DNA of 58,428 nt, taken from assembly GCF_025583945.1 (NCBI RefSeq), contig NZ_JAOEGU010000024.1:1-58428 (forward strand). The letters are read 5' to 3'. The notes under the pieces were generated by a model that was given only the letters and a program-made list of their open reading frames with translations, was not told the origin of the DNA and did not search any database. Both the position numbers and the translations under genes were made by a program. How positions within the stretch are numbered: the first letter of the stretch is position 1; each line of letters starts with the position of its first letter. Positions 44,210 through 53,469 of the stretch are shown here, piece by piece. This DNA is from Methylobacter psychrophilus (GTDB taxonomy: Bacteria; Pseudomonadota; Gammaproteobacteria; Methylococcales; Methylomonadaceae).

Positions 44210-44244
44210 CAAGCAGTTAGATTTAATCAGTAATTGCTTTTTTT
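44210..44244 (+). terminator. Terminator after the second tRNA-Lys fragment
   Basis: AAGCAGTTA (44210-44218) pairs with TAATTGCTT (44231-44239) with one G-T pair, and is followed by TTTTT. It matches the terminator after the first fragment in position. Confidence 0.65.
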
Positions 44245-44398
44245 ATGCCTAAAATAAAAATACTCCAAATACTTTGTTAGAGGCTGTATTTCATTTTCTC
44301 TGACCTTTCTTCTTCCTCAGATATCTATAAATTACTCATGCAAATTGACGAAGATATTGACTTGGGTATATTAATTCTCGGATATCACCTTAGCTCAA

Positions 44399-44509
44399 TA
44401 TGTTGATCGGTTGCATCATGCAAAAACCGAAGCGAAGATTTACGACTATTTAGAATCCCACATCCCCATGTTAAAAAAGATGAGTGATAAACTAAAAAAC
44501 CGGATATAA
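44399..44509 (+). pseudogene. C-terminal remnant of an unknown gene
   Basis: A frame reading YVDRLHHAKTEAKIYDYLE and ending MSDKLKNRI (stop TAA at 44507-44509) has good protein composition but no start; the same protein-like character continues upstream in another frame (LLMQIDEDIDLGIL). It looks like the tail of a frameshifted or truncated gene beside the tRNA fragment. Family not recognised. Confidence 0.4.
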
Positions 44510-44570
44510 GAATTTAGGATGCACAATGATTGATTCAAGCTTTTTGGGCGCTATAATTATTTTTTCTACC

Positions 44571-44673
44571 TATAGACTTTTAGATAAATAACTTCCAATT
44601 AGTATATGAAATAACATTGATTTTAAACGCTTTTTTCTGTTATATTTGGAAACTTAACTTCTAAAAGACTATA
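44571..44673. mobile_element. MITE of the TATAGATTTTCAGAT family (diverged copy)
   Basis: Ends TATAGACTTTTAGATAAATA and TTAACTTCTAAAAGACTATA are inverted repeats. The middle has lost the usual hairpin and is AT-rich. 103 bp, just upstream of the LapD-like gene, so it may carry or alter that gene's promoter. Confidence 0.75.
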
Positions 44674-44783
44674 GTTGGAGAGACCTTAAAAAGCTGGTAA
44701 AGCTTTTGGAAGTAACCAGATTAAACAACGACCTTCATTCGACATTAATTCTTAGTGCCAAGCGCATAAATTCTGGTGTATAA

Positions 44784-46688
44784 ATGTCCTTATCAAAACA
44801 ACTGTTAATATTAATTTCAGCCTTATTTTTAATACTTTTTAGTGTCAACTTTGTATTAAGTGTCAAAAATATCAAGACTTATCTGGAAGGCGAATCGCAA
44901 AGTCATGCGCAAGATACGGCAACCTCTTTAGGTTTGTCGCTAAGTCCCTACATGATGGATACTAGTGATCCAATAATAAAAACCATGGTCAGCGCCATTT
45001 TCGATATGGGGTATTATCAGGAAATTCGTCTGGTTGATGCCAATAATAAAGAGTTGATCTCTTTGACTAATGGTAAAAGTATTGACGGGGTACCAAGTTG
45101 GTTTATCAGTTATTTGCCTATGCCTTTAATTATTGCGCAAAGCGAAATAAGTTACAACTGGATGATACGCGGTGTGGTGTATGTCACTATAAATCCTTCT
45201 TTTGCTTATAGTAAACTCTATCAACAGGCTAAAACTTCGTTTTACTATTCGTTAATGACTTTTGCATTATCGATTATATTGTTAGTGCTGTTATTGCAAA
45301 TAACATTGTCATCATTAAAAAGAATTAATGACTGTGCTCTACACATTGCTGACGGCCATTTTGAAACAATAGAAAACTTGCCATGGACTACTGAAGTAAG
45401 AAATATCACGGTATCGATCAATAAGATGTCGAAAAAAATAGAAAATACCATTATTGCTCTTAACAGTAAGTTAGACAAAATGGGTGCAAGTCTATTGCGT
45501 GACGATTTAACCGGGCTTTATAAAAAAGCGGTATTCGAAACTGATATTATGAATCTAATGATGGCTTATAGTCCGGCTTATCTGATGATAATCAGAGTGG
45601 ACAGCTTACCTAATCTTGCCAGAGAGAGAGGCAACGATATTATTGACGAACTTCTGCAAGCCGTTGCTGAAAAATTGAAAATTTCGGAAGAACAACATGC
45701 AGATACCATAATGAAAACTTACCGTTTTTATGGTGGCGAATTTGCAATGTTGATCAAGAACGCCAATAGTGAGCTGATTGAATCAATTGCCAAAGCATTA
45801 AGCAACGATTTTTTCGAACTTGGCGAAAAATATGCCAAGTCTGGCCTGACGCATATTGGTATAGCCCCGGTTAATTCAATAGGTACTCCTGAAAGCATAC
45901 TGGAGTCTGCTCATGAGGCTTATGAACAGGCACGATTAATCGGCCCAAACAGTTATTACATTCGTTCCGACGAGAGCTTTGCCAGAGACATTTTTGCCTG
46001 GAAGGAATTGGTTTTTAATTGTATTGATAATGCCGACTATTCGCTGTCTTATGTTGGTCAAATTACCTGTTTTCAAACTGAACAGCTTGTCATGGAAGAA
46101 GCTTTTACTCAAGTACATGACAAGAGCGGCCAATTAGTCGCCATTGGGCCTTTTATCTCAATTGCCGAGAAACTCGCTAAAATTATCGATCTGGATAAAG
46201 GCGTAATCAATAAGGTGTTGGATTATATTTTTAACGCTCAGATTTCACATGCTGTTGCTGTTAACTTGTCAACTGACACCATCAAAAATATCGGTTTTCG
46301 CCTTTGGTTGGAAAAGCTTATTAAAAATAATCCATTGGTAACTCAACAGCTGGTATTTAGTTTTTCAGCATATGCAGTAGCCCAAGATTTGGAGACCTAT
46401 ATTGATTTTATTGATGTAGTACATCAATGGGGCGGCAGAGTGATGATTAAGCGCTTTGAAAGCCAATCAATGCCACCTGAGCTTACAAAAAAGCTTAACC
46501 CCGATTTTATAAGGCTTGCCAGAGAAATTGGCAACGGTATCAGTCTGTCCGAAAAAAAGTACCGGTTTGTTCAGGCTATCCAACAAATGGGAGTCTTGTT
46601 GGATATTACGGTATTGGCTGAAAATGTTCATGCTGATAACGACTATCTTTTTTTAAAGACAATAGGGATTGCCGGTGCCAGCCGTTAA
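44784..46688 (+). CDS. lapD: LapD-like c-di-GMP receptor (degenerate GGDEF-EAL)
   Basis: This is a 634-residue inner-membrane protein. TM1 (LLILISALFLILFSVNFVL) is followed by a periplasmic LapD/MoxY-type domain (~30-150), TM2 (YSLMTFALSIILLVLLLQI, ~155-175), a HAMP segment, a GGDEF domain (~240-400) and an EAL domain (~405-630). Both catalytic motifs are degenerate: YRFYGGEFAML in place of RxGGDEF, and EEAFTQVHD near the expected EAL motif. Inactive domains are normal for LapD, which binds c-di-GMP in its EAL domain and in response holds the periplasmic protease LapG. The lapG gene overlaps its 3' end by 20 bases. Together they control release of a large surface adhesin, which is not encoded in this window. 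Confidence 0.87.
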   Translation: MSLSKQLLILISALFLILFSVNFVLSVKNIKTYLEGESQSHAQDTATSLGLSLSPYMMDTSDPIIKTMVSAIFDMGYYQEIRLVDANNKELISLTNGKSIDGVPSWFISYLPMPLIIAQSEISYNWMIRGVVYVTINPSFAYSKLYQQAKTSFYYSLMTFALSIILLVLLLQITLSSLKRINDCALHIADGHFETIENLPWTTEVRNITVSINKMSKKIENTIIALNSKLDKMGASLLRDDLTGLYKKAVFETDIMNLMMAYSPAYLMIIRVDSLPNLARERGNDIIDELLQAVAEKLKISEEQHADTIMKTYRFYGGEFAMLIKNANSELIESIAKALSNDFFELGEKYAKSGLTHIGIAPVNSIGTPESILESAHEAYEQARLIGPNSYYIRSDESFARDIFAWKELVFNCIDNADYSLSYVGQITCFQTEQLVMEEAFTQVHDKSGQLVAIGPFISIAEKLAKIIDLDKGVINKVLDYIFNAQISHAVAVNLSTDTIKNIGFRLWLEKLIKNNPLVTQQLVFSFSAYAVAQDLETYIDFIDVVHQWGGRVMIKRFESQSMPPELTKKLNPDFIRLAREIGNGISLSEKKYRFVQAIQQMGVLLDITVLAENVHADNDYLFLKTIGIAGASR

Positions 46689-47379
46689 ATACCTTATAGC
46701 TAGTCGCATTATTGTTATAATTGTTGTTATAGTTATACTTTATAGTGTATTTATCATTAGTGCATTTTTTTCAGAACCAAGCAGTGTTGAAGGTTGGTTG
46801 CAACTTCAGCCTGTTATGCTGGATAAGATTGAGAAAAAATATGGTTCGGCCGCGAGGCAGCGCTTTGTTGGTTGGCAGAAATTGATGGACACTGGAAAAA
46901 TAATGACAGAGCAAGATAAACTCGAGCAGGTTAATAATTTTTTTAATCGTAATATCAACTTTGTCGACGACTCCGTTTTATGGCTAAAGAACGACTATTG
47001 GGCGACACCTCTCGAATTTTTAGCCAAGGGCGCTGGTGATTGCGAGGATTTTTCAATTGCCAAATATTTTACATTACTAGAAATTGGCGTTGATGAAAGT
47101 AAACTGCGAATTACTTATGTTAAGGCATTGGATTTTAATCTCTCGCATATGGTACTGACTTATTTTGAATCTCCTCAGGCTGTACCTTTGGTATTAGACA
47201 GCCTCAAGCCTAATATCCGTTATGCGACAGATCGTAATGATTTGTTACCGGTTTATAGTTTTAATGGCCGCAGTTTATGGTTGGCGAAAATCAAAGGTAG
47301 TGGGCAACTGGTCGGTAATGCCGATCAGCTAAATCAGTGGGCTGATCTTAAGCGACGGATGTTGGAAAAATTGCTTTAA
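46669..47379 (+). CDS. lapG: LapG-like periplasmic cysteine protease (transglutaminase fold)
   Basis: This is a 236-residue BTLCP-family protein with an N-terminal membrane/signal segment (~12-34). The catalytic triad is visible: Cys in AGDCEDF (C125), His in NLSHMVL (H160), Asp in LVLDSLK (D177). LapG removes the N-terminus of a cell-surface adhesin when c-di-GMP is low, unless bound by LapD. The start chosen is the TTG at 46669; a GTG two codons later (46675) is equally possible and no clear RBS decides. It overlaps the lapD stop by 20 bases, so the two are coupled. Confidence 0.88.
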   Translation: MPVPAVKYLIASRIIVIIVVIVILYSVFIISAFFSEPSSVEGWLQLQPVMLDKIEKKYGSAARQRFVGWQKLMDTGKIMTEQDKLEQVNNFFNRNINFVDDSVLWLKNDYWATPLEFLAKGAGDCEDFSIAKYFTLLEIGVDESKLRITYVKALDFNLSHMVLTYFESPQAVPLVLDSLKPNIRYATDRNDLLPVYSFNGRSLWLAKIKGSGQLVGNADQLNQWADLKRRMLEKLL

Positions 47380-47422
47380 TCGTAACTACTCATCTATTAA
47401 TAAATAGTGGGTTAAAGCCATT

Positions 47423-47485
47423 ACAGATACCATCATTCAAGGGTGGTATCTGTTGGTATAGAAGTTATTTATCTGAAAATGTATA
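47423..47485. mobile_element. Partial MITE of the TATAGATTTTCAGAT family (inverted)
   Basis: ACAGATACCATCATTCAAGG with GGTATCTGT forms the family's central hairpin, and GTTATTTATCTGAAAATGTATA is the family's left end in reverse orientation. The other end is missing. It stands just after lapG. The following 270 bases up to 47754 hold no gene, only short palindromic sequence. Confidence 0.65.
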
Positions 47486-47754
47486 GCTACAGCTATACAT
47501 TAGTGAGTCAAGTTTTGTTCAGAAATCGCCTAAGTTGTAGAAACGAAAAAACGTTCCTACTCACGTCCGGAAATTAAATTTCCAACTATACTTACAAGAG
47601 ATTTTTAAAATCAGTGATGTTCTTGATGCCGCAGGAAAATTATTTATTTGAAAAGGTATGCTTGTTTTTAAAAATGCCAAGCGTATAGAAACGATAAATA
47701 TGCGATTAAAACATACGTTGATAAATTAACGCGACGATTTCGGATTACTAACAA

Positions 47755-48354
47755 ATGACCAGATTCATCTTAAAGAGTTTGATTTTTTCATATTATAGGG
47801 GCAATGCCGTGGTGTTTTTTTTCGGTTGCATACTTTGGCTGTCTAGCCAGTCTTTTGCCTTTGCGGCAGATATTTATCGACTTAACCCAGGTGACAAGCT
47901 GGAAATTACGGTTTGGCAGGAGGAGGACTTAAAACAGGAGGTCGTTGTGCTGCCGGATGGTACGATCTCTTTTCCCTTGGTTGGTCACGTCGCTGCTGCC
48001 GGTAAAACGACTGAAGACTTGGTTAGCTTGCTGCGGGAACGGTTGAGTAAATTTATTCCTGACTCCCAAATAAATGTCAGGCTGCTTGCTGCAGAGGGTA
48101 ATATAATTTATGTTGCCGGCGAGGTCGCTCATCCGGGTGCATTCGTCATGAAAAGGCCCACAAATGTTATACAAGCCTTGAGCATGGCGGGTGGTTTGAC
48201 GACATTTGCAAAAAAAAATGACATCATCGTTTTAAGGAGTGAAACAGACGGACGTAATAAATCTTTGCCCTTCGAGTATGGCGATATTGAGGATGGAAAA
48301 AACATAGAATCGAATATCCTGTTGCAAAGCGGCGATACTATCGTTGTACCTTGA
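47755..48354 (+). CDS. Wza-like polysaccharide export protein
   Basis: This 199-residue protein has a signal peptide (VVFFFGCILWLSSQSFAFAAD, cleavage near FAA), a Poly_export domain (~42-120, DIYRLNPGDKLEITVWQEEDL, then VVLPDGTISFPLVGHV) and an SLBB domain (~125-199, IIYVAGEVAHPGAFVMKRP). Proteins of this length are the short outer-membrane export components found in exosortase-associated exopolysaccharide clusters. It lacks the C-terminal amphipathic helix of full Wza. Gene order with the beta-barrel gene following is typical of such clusters. No polymerase or chain-length regulator is in the window. Confidence 0.85.
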   Translation: MTRFILKSLIFSYYRGNAVVFFFGCILWLSSQSFAFAADIYRLNPGDKLEITVWQEEDLKQEVVVLPDGTISFPLVGHVAAAGKTTEDLVSLLRERLSKFIPDSQINVRLLAAEGNIIYVAGEVAHPGAFVMKRPTNVIQALSMAGGLTTFAKKNDIIVLRSETDGRNKSLPFEYGDIEDGKNIESNILLQSGDTIVVP

Positions 48355-48370
48355 TTTGTTTCAGAAAAGC

Positions 48371-49606
48371 ATGCGCTGGAACCAAATAATGACATTGCTT
48401 GTTATCGCCTGTATTGGCTGCGGGAGAGAGTTAAGTGCAGCCGAATGGACGTTGAAAGGATCTTTGGGACAACAATTTCAGTATAATGATAATATTGCCT
48501 TGAGTACTATTGGCAAAGAAGCTGTTGTTGGATACCTTTTAACACCAGTTTTACAAGCCGCCCGCAAGACAGAATCCTTGGATATTGGCTTTCAAGGGCA
48601 GGGTGATATTCGTCGTTACGATGATTCGCGTTGGGATTGTGATAATTATAATCTGGGTTTAAACAATGCTTACCGCACCAAGCGCAGTGTCTTTAGTTTA
48701 AATGGCGGGTATACCGTTAGCTGTTCTTATGCTCAACAACTCACCCAGACCGGGATATTGGTACCTAATAGTCAGTCTACAGATTATCGAGTGGCACCCT
48801 CGTGGACTTGGCAGTGGACAGCTCGTGATCAAATGATCCTGGCTTCTTCATATTCCAAAACAAGCTACAGCAACTCTTTAGGTGGCATCGCTTCAAATAC
48901 TGACATAGGTTTCAGTGGTAATGATACTTACGCTGTTAATCTGAGTGCTAATCATCTATGGAGTCGACGGCTTTCTTTAAATGGAAAGCTTGTTTTTTCC
49001 AATATCCAATACACAGGGTCAGACTCATCGACTCAAAATCTGTTTGGCTTTCAACTGGGAACCAATTACACCATTAACCACTATTGGGCAGTCAGTGCGA
49101 GCGGTGGCCCAGTTTGGGTTGATACCAAACAAAGTTCGTCTGGACAGGCCTCTTCGTTGTCTTTAGGGAGTATTGCCAATATCAGTTTAAATTTTAATGG
49201 CCAGTTGGCCAAATTTTCTGGCGGATATTCTAACTCGGTTAATCCGAGTGCCATTGGGCAAACACTACAAACCAGATCCATATTTGCCAATTATTCGTAC
49301 CGATTATCCCGGCATGTTGTGCTGGATCTTGTCAGTAGTTATTCACGTAGCGAATCAATCGGCGGGCAGTCGACTGATAATATAACCAGCCAATTTAACC
49401 GTAGTTACTTTACTGCATCTCCAGGCATTGTCTGGGAGCTTGAAAAAAACTGGAGACTGAGAGGCAGTTATAGTTATCGTTGGCAGGATTATCAGCAAGA
49501 CAACAATGTAGCCAATATAAATACGGGGGTGAGCGATTCTAATTTAGTGATGCTTTCTCTAAACTATTCTTGGGATGGAATGCATGGCTTTCCCATAAAA
49601 AATTAA
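48371..49606 (+). CDS. Outer-membrane beta-barrel protein
   Basis: A protein of ~411 residues with signal peptide (MTLLVIACIGCGRELSAAEW). The rest shows alternating hydrophobic and polar beta-strand patterns with aromatic girdles, such as TLKGSLGQQFQYNDNIALS, SLDIGFQGQGDIRRY, ANHLWSRRLSLNGKLVFS and NWRLRGSYSYRWQ, and ends in a Tyr-Ser-Trp strand. It is similar in kind to PEP-CTERM-associated barrel proteins located beside export genes. The ATG at 48371 is preferred to the TTG at 48344, which would overlap the export gene. A hairpin terminator follows the gene at once. Confidence 0.75.
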   Translation: MRWNQIMTLLVIACIGCGRELSAAEWTLKGSLGQQFQYNDNIALSTIGKEAVVGYLLTPVLQAARKTESLDIGFQGQGDIRRYDDSRWDCDNYNLGLNNAYRTKRSVFSLNGGYTVSCSYAQQLTQTGILVPNSQSTDYRVAPSWTWQWTARDQMILASSYSKTSYSNSLGGIASNTDIGFSGNDTYAVNLSANHLWSRRLSLNGKLVFSNIQYTGSDSSTQNLFGFQLGTNYTINHYWAVSASGGPVWVDTKQSSSGQASSLSLGSIANISLNFNGQLAKFSGGYSNSVNPSAIGQTLQTRSIFANYSYRLSRHVVLDLVSSYSRSESIGGQSTDNITSQFNRSYFTASPGIVWELEKNWRLRGSYSYRWQDYQQDNNVANINTGVSDSNLVMLSLNYSWDGMHGFPIKN

Positions 49607-49612
49607 CTTGCT

Positions 49613-49639
49613 CAAGCAGTATCAATGCTTGGTTTTTTT
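49613..49639 (+). terminator. Intrinsic terminator after the outer-membrane gene
   Basis: CAAGCA (49613-49618) pairs with TGCTTG (49626-49631), followed directly by GTTTTTTT. Short stem with a strong T-run. Confidence 0.75.
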
Positions 49640-51101
49640 CTTAAACTGCTCAACAGTTTCTTAAGTGAGCGCTTGGAATAGCAAAGTAATTTGATTTTTA
49701 GTTAGTATCTGTAGGTATTTGTACGTATTGTTTATTGATGGTTGTAGTGCTACTATTTTTCCGGCTACTGGAATTATGAACATTTTATATATTACTGTTA
49801 ACAATAGTCCGTTGTTATACTCTGCACGGTAACGAATGCGGAAAACATAAAACAGAAACACATTAACCCTTTGTAATATATGGTGTTAAGTGCATTTAAG
49901 AATCCGTAATAGTAATTGCACGGAGTATAGCTTCTAATTGCAATCTATGAAACATGCATAAATTTACCAGAAGGGTATTAATTTATAGACAGATGAACTG
50001 AGTGTGTGTTTTAAGTTGCCCAACTTTTTTCATGCGTGTTCTGATCCTATCATTTTGTCCAAGATTGCTCGCAATAAAATGATACAAATAATTTGCTTCC
50101 CCTCTTTGAAACAGCCTTCTTGTATGGACAGATATTTGTTCTTGTAAACTCTGTATTCAGTTGGTCCTTGTAGATTATACTGGAGTGACGCAGCCATGAA
50201 TGGCAGAAGGTACATCTAATCTGCAGCAAATATCAAAAACACTAAAAGTAGGTGCTCCAGGTGATTCATGTAATGGTTGCCGATTAGAAAGAGGAAGTTT
50301 TAAATATACCATTCGTTTTACTTTACCCCTGATTCCCAATTTTCAAAGGGGGAGGGTGCTTAACCATGCTGGTTTGTTATTTCTTACGATCTGACTAATG
50401 CTTGCGCGTATGTTTTAACGTTAGATATAAAAATTCATTTTATCGAGATATAGTCAGTCTATTTAAAAAATTCAAAAGATTATATTTATTGCATCAACAT
50501 ATATTTATACAAATAGTTTTTGTGTTTGTTATGAAGATTAAATACAGTTTTTACAGGGGCTTTATGGCCTCCTAATATATTGAAAACGATATTTATAAAT
50601 CAATTGGTTATCTACTTTTAATGTAAATAATAAGTTGTTATCAGTAATTTAAGATATCTGGTCAAGTCTGTATTTCAAACTGTGAGTCGCGGTAAAAGTA
50701 AGCACATTTTCTTATGAGATATATTGTTTTTAAAGTTGCCAGCAGAATCGGTTATTATTTATAATAACCATAAATTTTAAAGGTAATAGAAATAGTCCAA
50801 TGGGGTTGTTTTTACCGAATATCCTGAAAAAAGAAAGAGTTAATATACAGAAGCCTTTTCTTCAATTATTTATGCTTTTAACTAAACGATTGGACTCAGC
50901 GATATATAAAGATAATTCTTGTCGTATAAATAGATAAAATTACAATAAATATTAATTACTTGGAATATATTGCCCTTTTAAAACATAGGTATTCATACAA
51001 TTTTTCTGCATAATAAAAACAATGAGTTATAAAGATATAAAACTCCCTGTTCTGTTAAACAGGCAGTAAAACTTGTGTAGATGTTTATATTTTCAAGGGA
51101 C
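49640..51101. other. 1.4 kb stretch with no recognisable gene
   Basis: The sequence is AT-rich with stops in all frames. The only frames of any length (for example 50200-50394) have poor composition and no ribosome-binding site. From about 50980 the sequence is related to that at 56490-56525 (CATAATAAAAACAATGAGTT against CATAATAAAAACAACGAGTT), so both sites share remnants of an older repeat besides the MITE. Possibly the upstream region of the large surface-protein gene. Confidence 0.45.
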
Positions 51102-51214
51102 TATAGATTTTCAGATAAATAATTTCGATGCTAACGGATAACATCCCTTGAAGGGATGGTATCCGTAGGAGTTTACAGCGATGCGAATGGAAATTTAATT
51201 TCTGAAAGTCTATA
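51102..51214. mobile_element. MITE of the TATAGATTTTCAGAT family
   Basis: Left end TATAGATTTTCAGATAAATA, right end TTAATTTCTGAAAGTCTATA, with central hairpin GGATAACATCCC ... GGGATGGTATCC. It is 113 bp and almost the same as the copy at 56786. It lies 58 bases before the surface-protein gene. Confidence 0.88.
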
Positions 51215-51272
51215 TCTAAAATAGCCATTTCGTAGTTGAATCAATAAGTTAAACTTAGGTGAGGGTGCGGTT

Positions 51273-53297
51273 ATGAATATTAGAATCGATTTACGCAGCT
51301 CGTTTATTAGCGCGGGCTTTTCAATGATATTAGGTTTCCTGTTGTGGCAAACAGCCTCAGCGAGTAATGGGGAAGGCATTCCCAATTGGCTGTTTTGGTT
51401 TTATGGTCGACCGGAATGGATTTTAGCGCTGGTACTGGCCATCATCTTTGCCGGATTAGCATTATTAGCCTTGGTTGCATATCCTCGCTGGCGAGAACTT
51501 AATAGCTCAAAGCCCAAGACATTTTATTCGGCAACTTTGGGTGGAGCAGTGCTGGGAGTTCTGATTGCCCTGTTAATCGCCGGCTCATGGAAGGCCTATA
51601 TGTTTAACTATCAGCCACCAACCTCGGTGGTAGGAGCAAGCACAAATTTGGCGTGGGATGCCAGTACGTCAACCAATGTAGGTGGTTATATATTGTATTA
51701 TGGTCAAAATAGCGGCAATTATACGGCAAACGTTGATGTAGGTAAAACGACCAGTTATACCGTTCAGGGCTTGCAAGAAGGCGCTACCTACTATTTCAGG
51801 TTGAAGGCCTATGATACAACACGAACTATCCAGAGTGCTTATTCCAATGAAGCGACGTTAACGGTACCTGTTACACCTATAGTAACGGCGGATTTTACAC
51901 CAAGCGTAACCAGTGGTGTCGAGAATTTGATGGTGAATTTTACACCCAAGACAACGGGGACAGTTACGAGTTGGGTATGGGCTTTTCCAGGATCATCGAC
52001 ACCTTCTGTCACGAACTCAACGGCTCAAGTTGTTAGCGTGACCTATCCAACCGCAGGGACTTATTCAGTCAGTTTGACTGCAGTTTCACCCAGTGGAAGC
52101 ATTTCCAAGACTTATCCGAATCTAATTACTGTCACGGCACCATTGCCACCGCCACCACCACCAATTGTTTTGCCTCCTCCTCCACCAGTTGCAGTCAGTA
52201 GTTTAGTTGGCTTGGTAGCGGCCTATGGTTTTGAGGAAATCAGTGGTACGACTGTTGCTGATGCTTCAGGAAATGGTAATCATGGCACAATTAGAGAAGC
52301 CGTCAGTATCCCTAACGGGCATAGCGGGAAAGCGCTAAAATTTGACGGTGTAAATGACTGGATTACTGTCAATGACAGTCCTTCACTGGATCTTTCAATA
52401 GGGATGACGCTCGAGGCATGGGTATATCCACAATCCACAACTGGTGACAGGACTGTAATATTGAAAGAAAACTCTACGCATGAGTTATATAGTCTCTATT
52501 CGATGGAGCATAACCCTGTACCTATTTCATTTATCAATGCTGGAAGTTACAGTTACGTCTCAGGCCCCAGTCAATTGCTGGTGAATAAGTGGTCGCACCT
52601 TGTAGCAACCTATGATGGACAATATCAGCGGCTTTATGTCAATGGCTTACAAGTCGGTATGCAAACGCAGAATGGTTTGATCCAACAATCTGCAGGTGTG
52701 TTACGTATCGGTGGAAACAATATGTGGAGTGAGTTTTTTCAAGGCTATATTGACGAGGTACGTATCTACAATCGAGCTCTGACCGCAGCGGAAGTTAGCT
52801 ATAATCTGGCGACCGCAATCAGTGTGACAAATCCGCCGAAGTTTATCATGGGCAATCAGACCCTGGAGCCTTGGGTTGGTTATAATACTCAGGGCAAGGC
52901 ACAAGCATTCCAGACAGTTCCTCAAAAGTCCGGAATAGTAAATGCTGTACAGGTATATCTGCATGCCAGTTCAACGGCTACGGCACTGGTTGCCGGTGTC
53001 TATAAAGACAATAACGGTCATCCAGGAGCGCTTGTTGCTCAAGGTTCACTGAGCACACTTAAGTCAGGAGCATGGAATACGGTACCGATTCCGGTAGCCT
53101 CGGTTACTGCTACACAACCCTATTGGATTGCAATACTGGGGTCGAAAGGACAAATTGCATACCTTAACCGAATAGGCTCTGCAACAGGCCGGATGGAATC
53201 AAGTTCTTCCAACAGACTGACTACATTACCTGGTACCTGGACGGGAACAGCATACCAAACCAATTCGGCTATGTCTGTGTTTGGGCTGGGGTATTGA
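51273..53297 (+). CDS. Membrane-anchored FN3-PKD-LamG surface protein
   Basis: This is a 674-residue protein. It has three hydrophobic segments in the first ~115 residues: SAGFSMILGFLLWQTASA, WILALVLAIIFAGLALLALVA, and a third around TLGGAVLGVLIALLIAGSW. A fibronectin type III domain follows (~125-200: LAWDASTSTNVGGYILYYG, YYFRLKAYD, SNEATLTV), a PKD domain (~205-290: TSWVWAFPGS, YPTAGTYSVSLT), a proline-rich linker, and a LamG/concanavalin-like domain (~315-510: LVAAYGFEE, DASGNGNHG, KFDGVNDWITV, EAWVYP). The remaining ~140 residues are of unknown fold. GAGGGTG precedes the ATG. It is probably an extracellular carbohydrate-binding protein anchored by its N-terminus. Confidence 0.8.
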   Translation: MNIRIDLRSSFISAGFSMILGFLLWQTASASNGEGIPNWLFWFYGRPEWILALVLAIIFAGLALLALVAYPRWRELNSSKPKTFYSATLGGAVLGVLIALLIAGSWKAYMFNYQPPTSVVGASTNLAWDASTSTNVGGYILYYGQNSGNYTANVDVGKTTSYTVQGLQEGATYYFRLKAYDTTRTIQSAYSNEATLTVPVTPIVTADFTPSVTSGVENLMVNFTPKTTGTVTSWVWAFPGSSTPSVTNSTAQVVSVTYPTAGTYSVSLTAVSPSGSISKTYPNLITVTAPLPPPPPPIVLPPPPPVAVSSLVGLVAAYGFEEISGTTVADASGNGNHGTIREAVSIPNGHSGKALKFDGVNDWITVNDSPSLDLSIGMTLEAWVYPQSTTGDRTVILKENSTHELYSLYSMEHNPVPISFINAGSYSYVSGPSQLLVNKWSHLVATYDGQYQRLYVNGLQVGMQTQNGLIQQSAGVLRIGGNNMWSEFFQGYIDEVRIYNRALTAAEVSYNLATAISVTNPPKFIMGNQTLEPWVGYNTQGKAQAFQTVPQKSGIVNAVQVYLHASSTATALVAGVYKDNNGHPGALVAQGSLSTLKSGAWNTVPIPVASVTATQPYWIAILGSKGQIAYLNRIGSATGRMESSSSNRLTTLPGTWTGTAYQTNSAMSVFGLGY

Positions 53298-53307
53298 TTG
53301 GTTCGCT

Positions 53308-53344
53308 GATTACTGCCAATTACTCCAAATAGTTGGCAGTAATC
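53308..53344. terminator. Hairpin after the surface-protein gene
   Basis: GATTACTGCCAA (53308-53319) and TTGGCAGTAATC (53333-53344) form a 12-bp perfect stem with a 13-base loop, ten bases after the stop codon. It lacks a T-run. It could act as a bidirectional terminator or stabilise the transcript. Confidence 0.5.
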
Positions 53345-53469
53345 GCCAGATTTTGACTAAGTTAAACGTCTATATTTAAATATAATTTCAGCAAAATTAT
53401 TCTATATTTTTTACGAGGCTGGATCTATTTCAATACCTAGCAAACAGAAAAATCAACGAGGACTTTGAC

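Noticed and set aside
50200-50394. 64-residue ORF in the long gap before the surface-protein gene
   Set aside because: No ribosome-binding site, no family, atypical composition; chance frame is likely.
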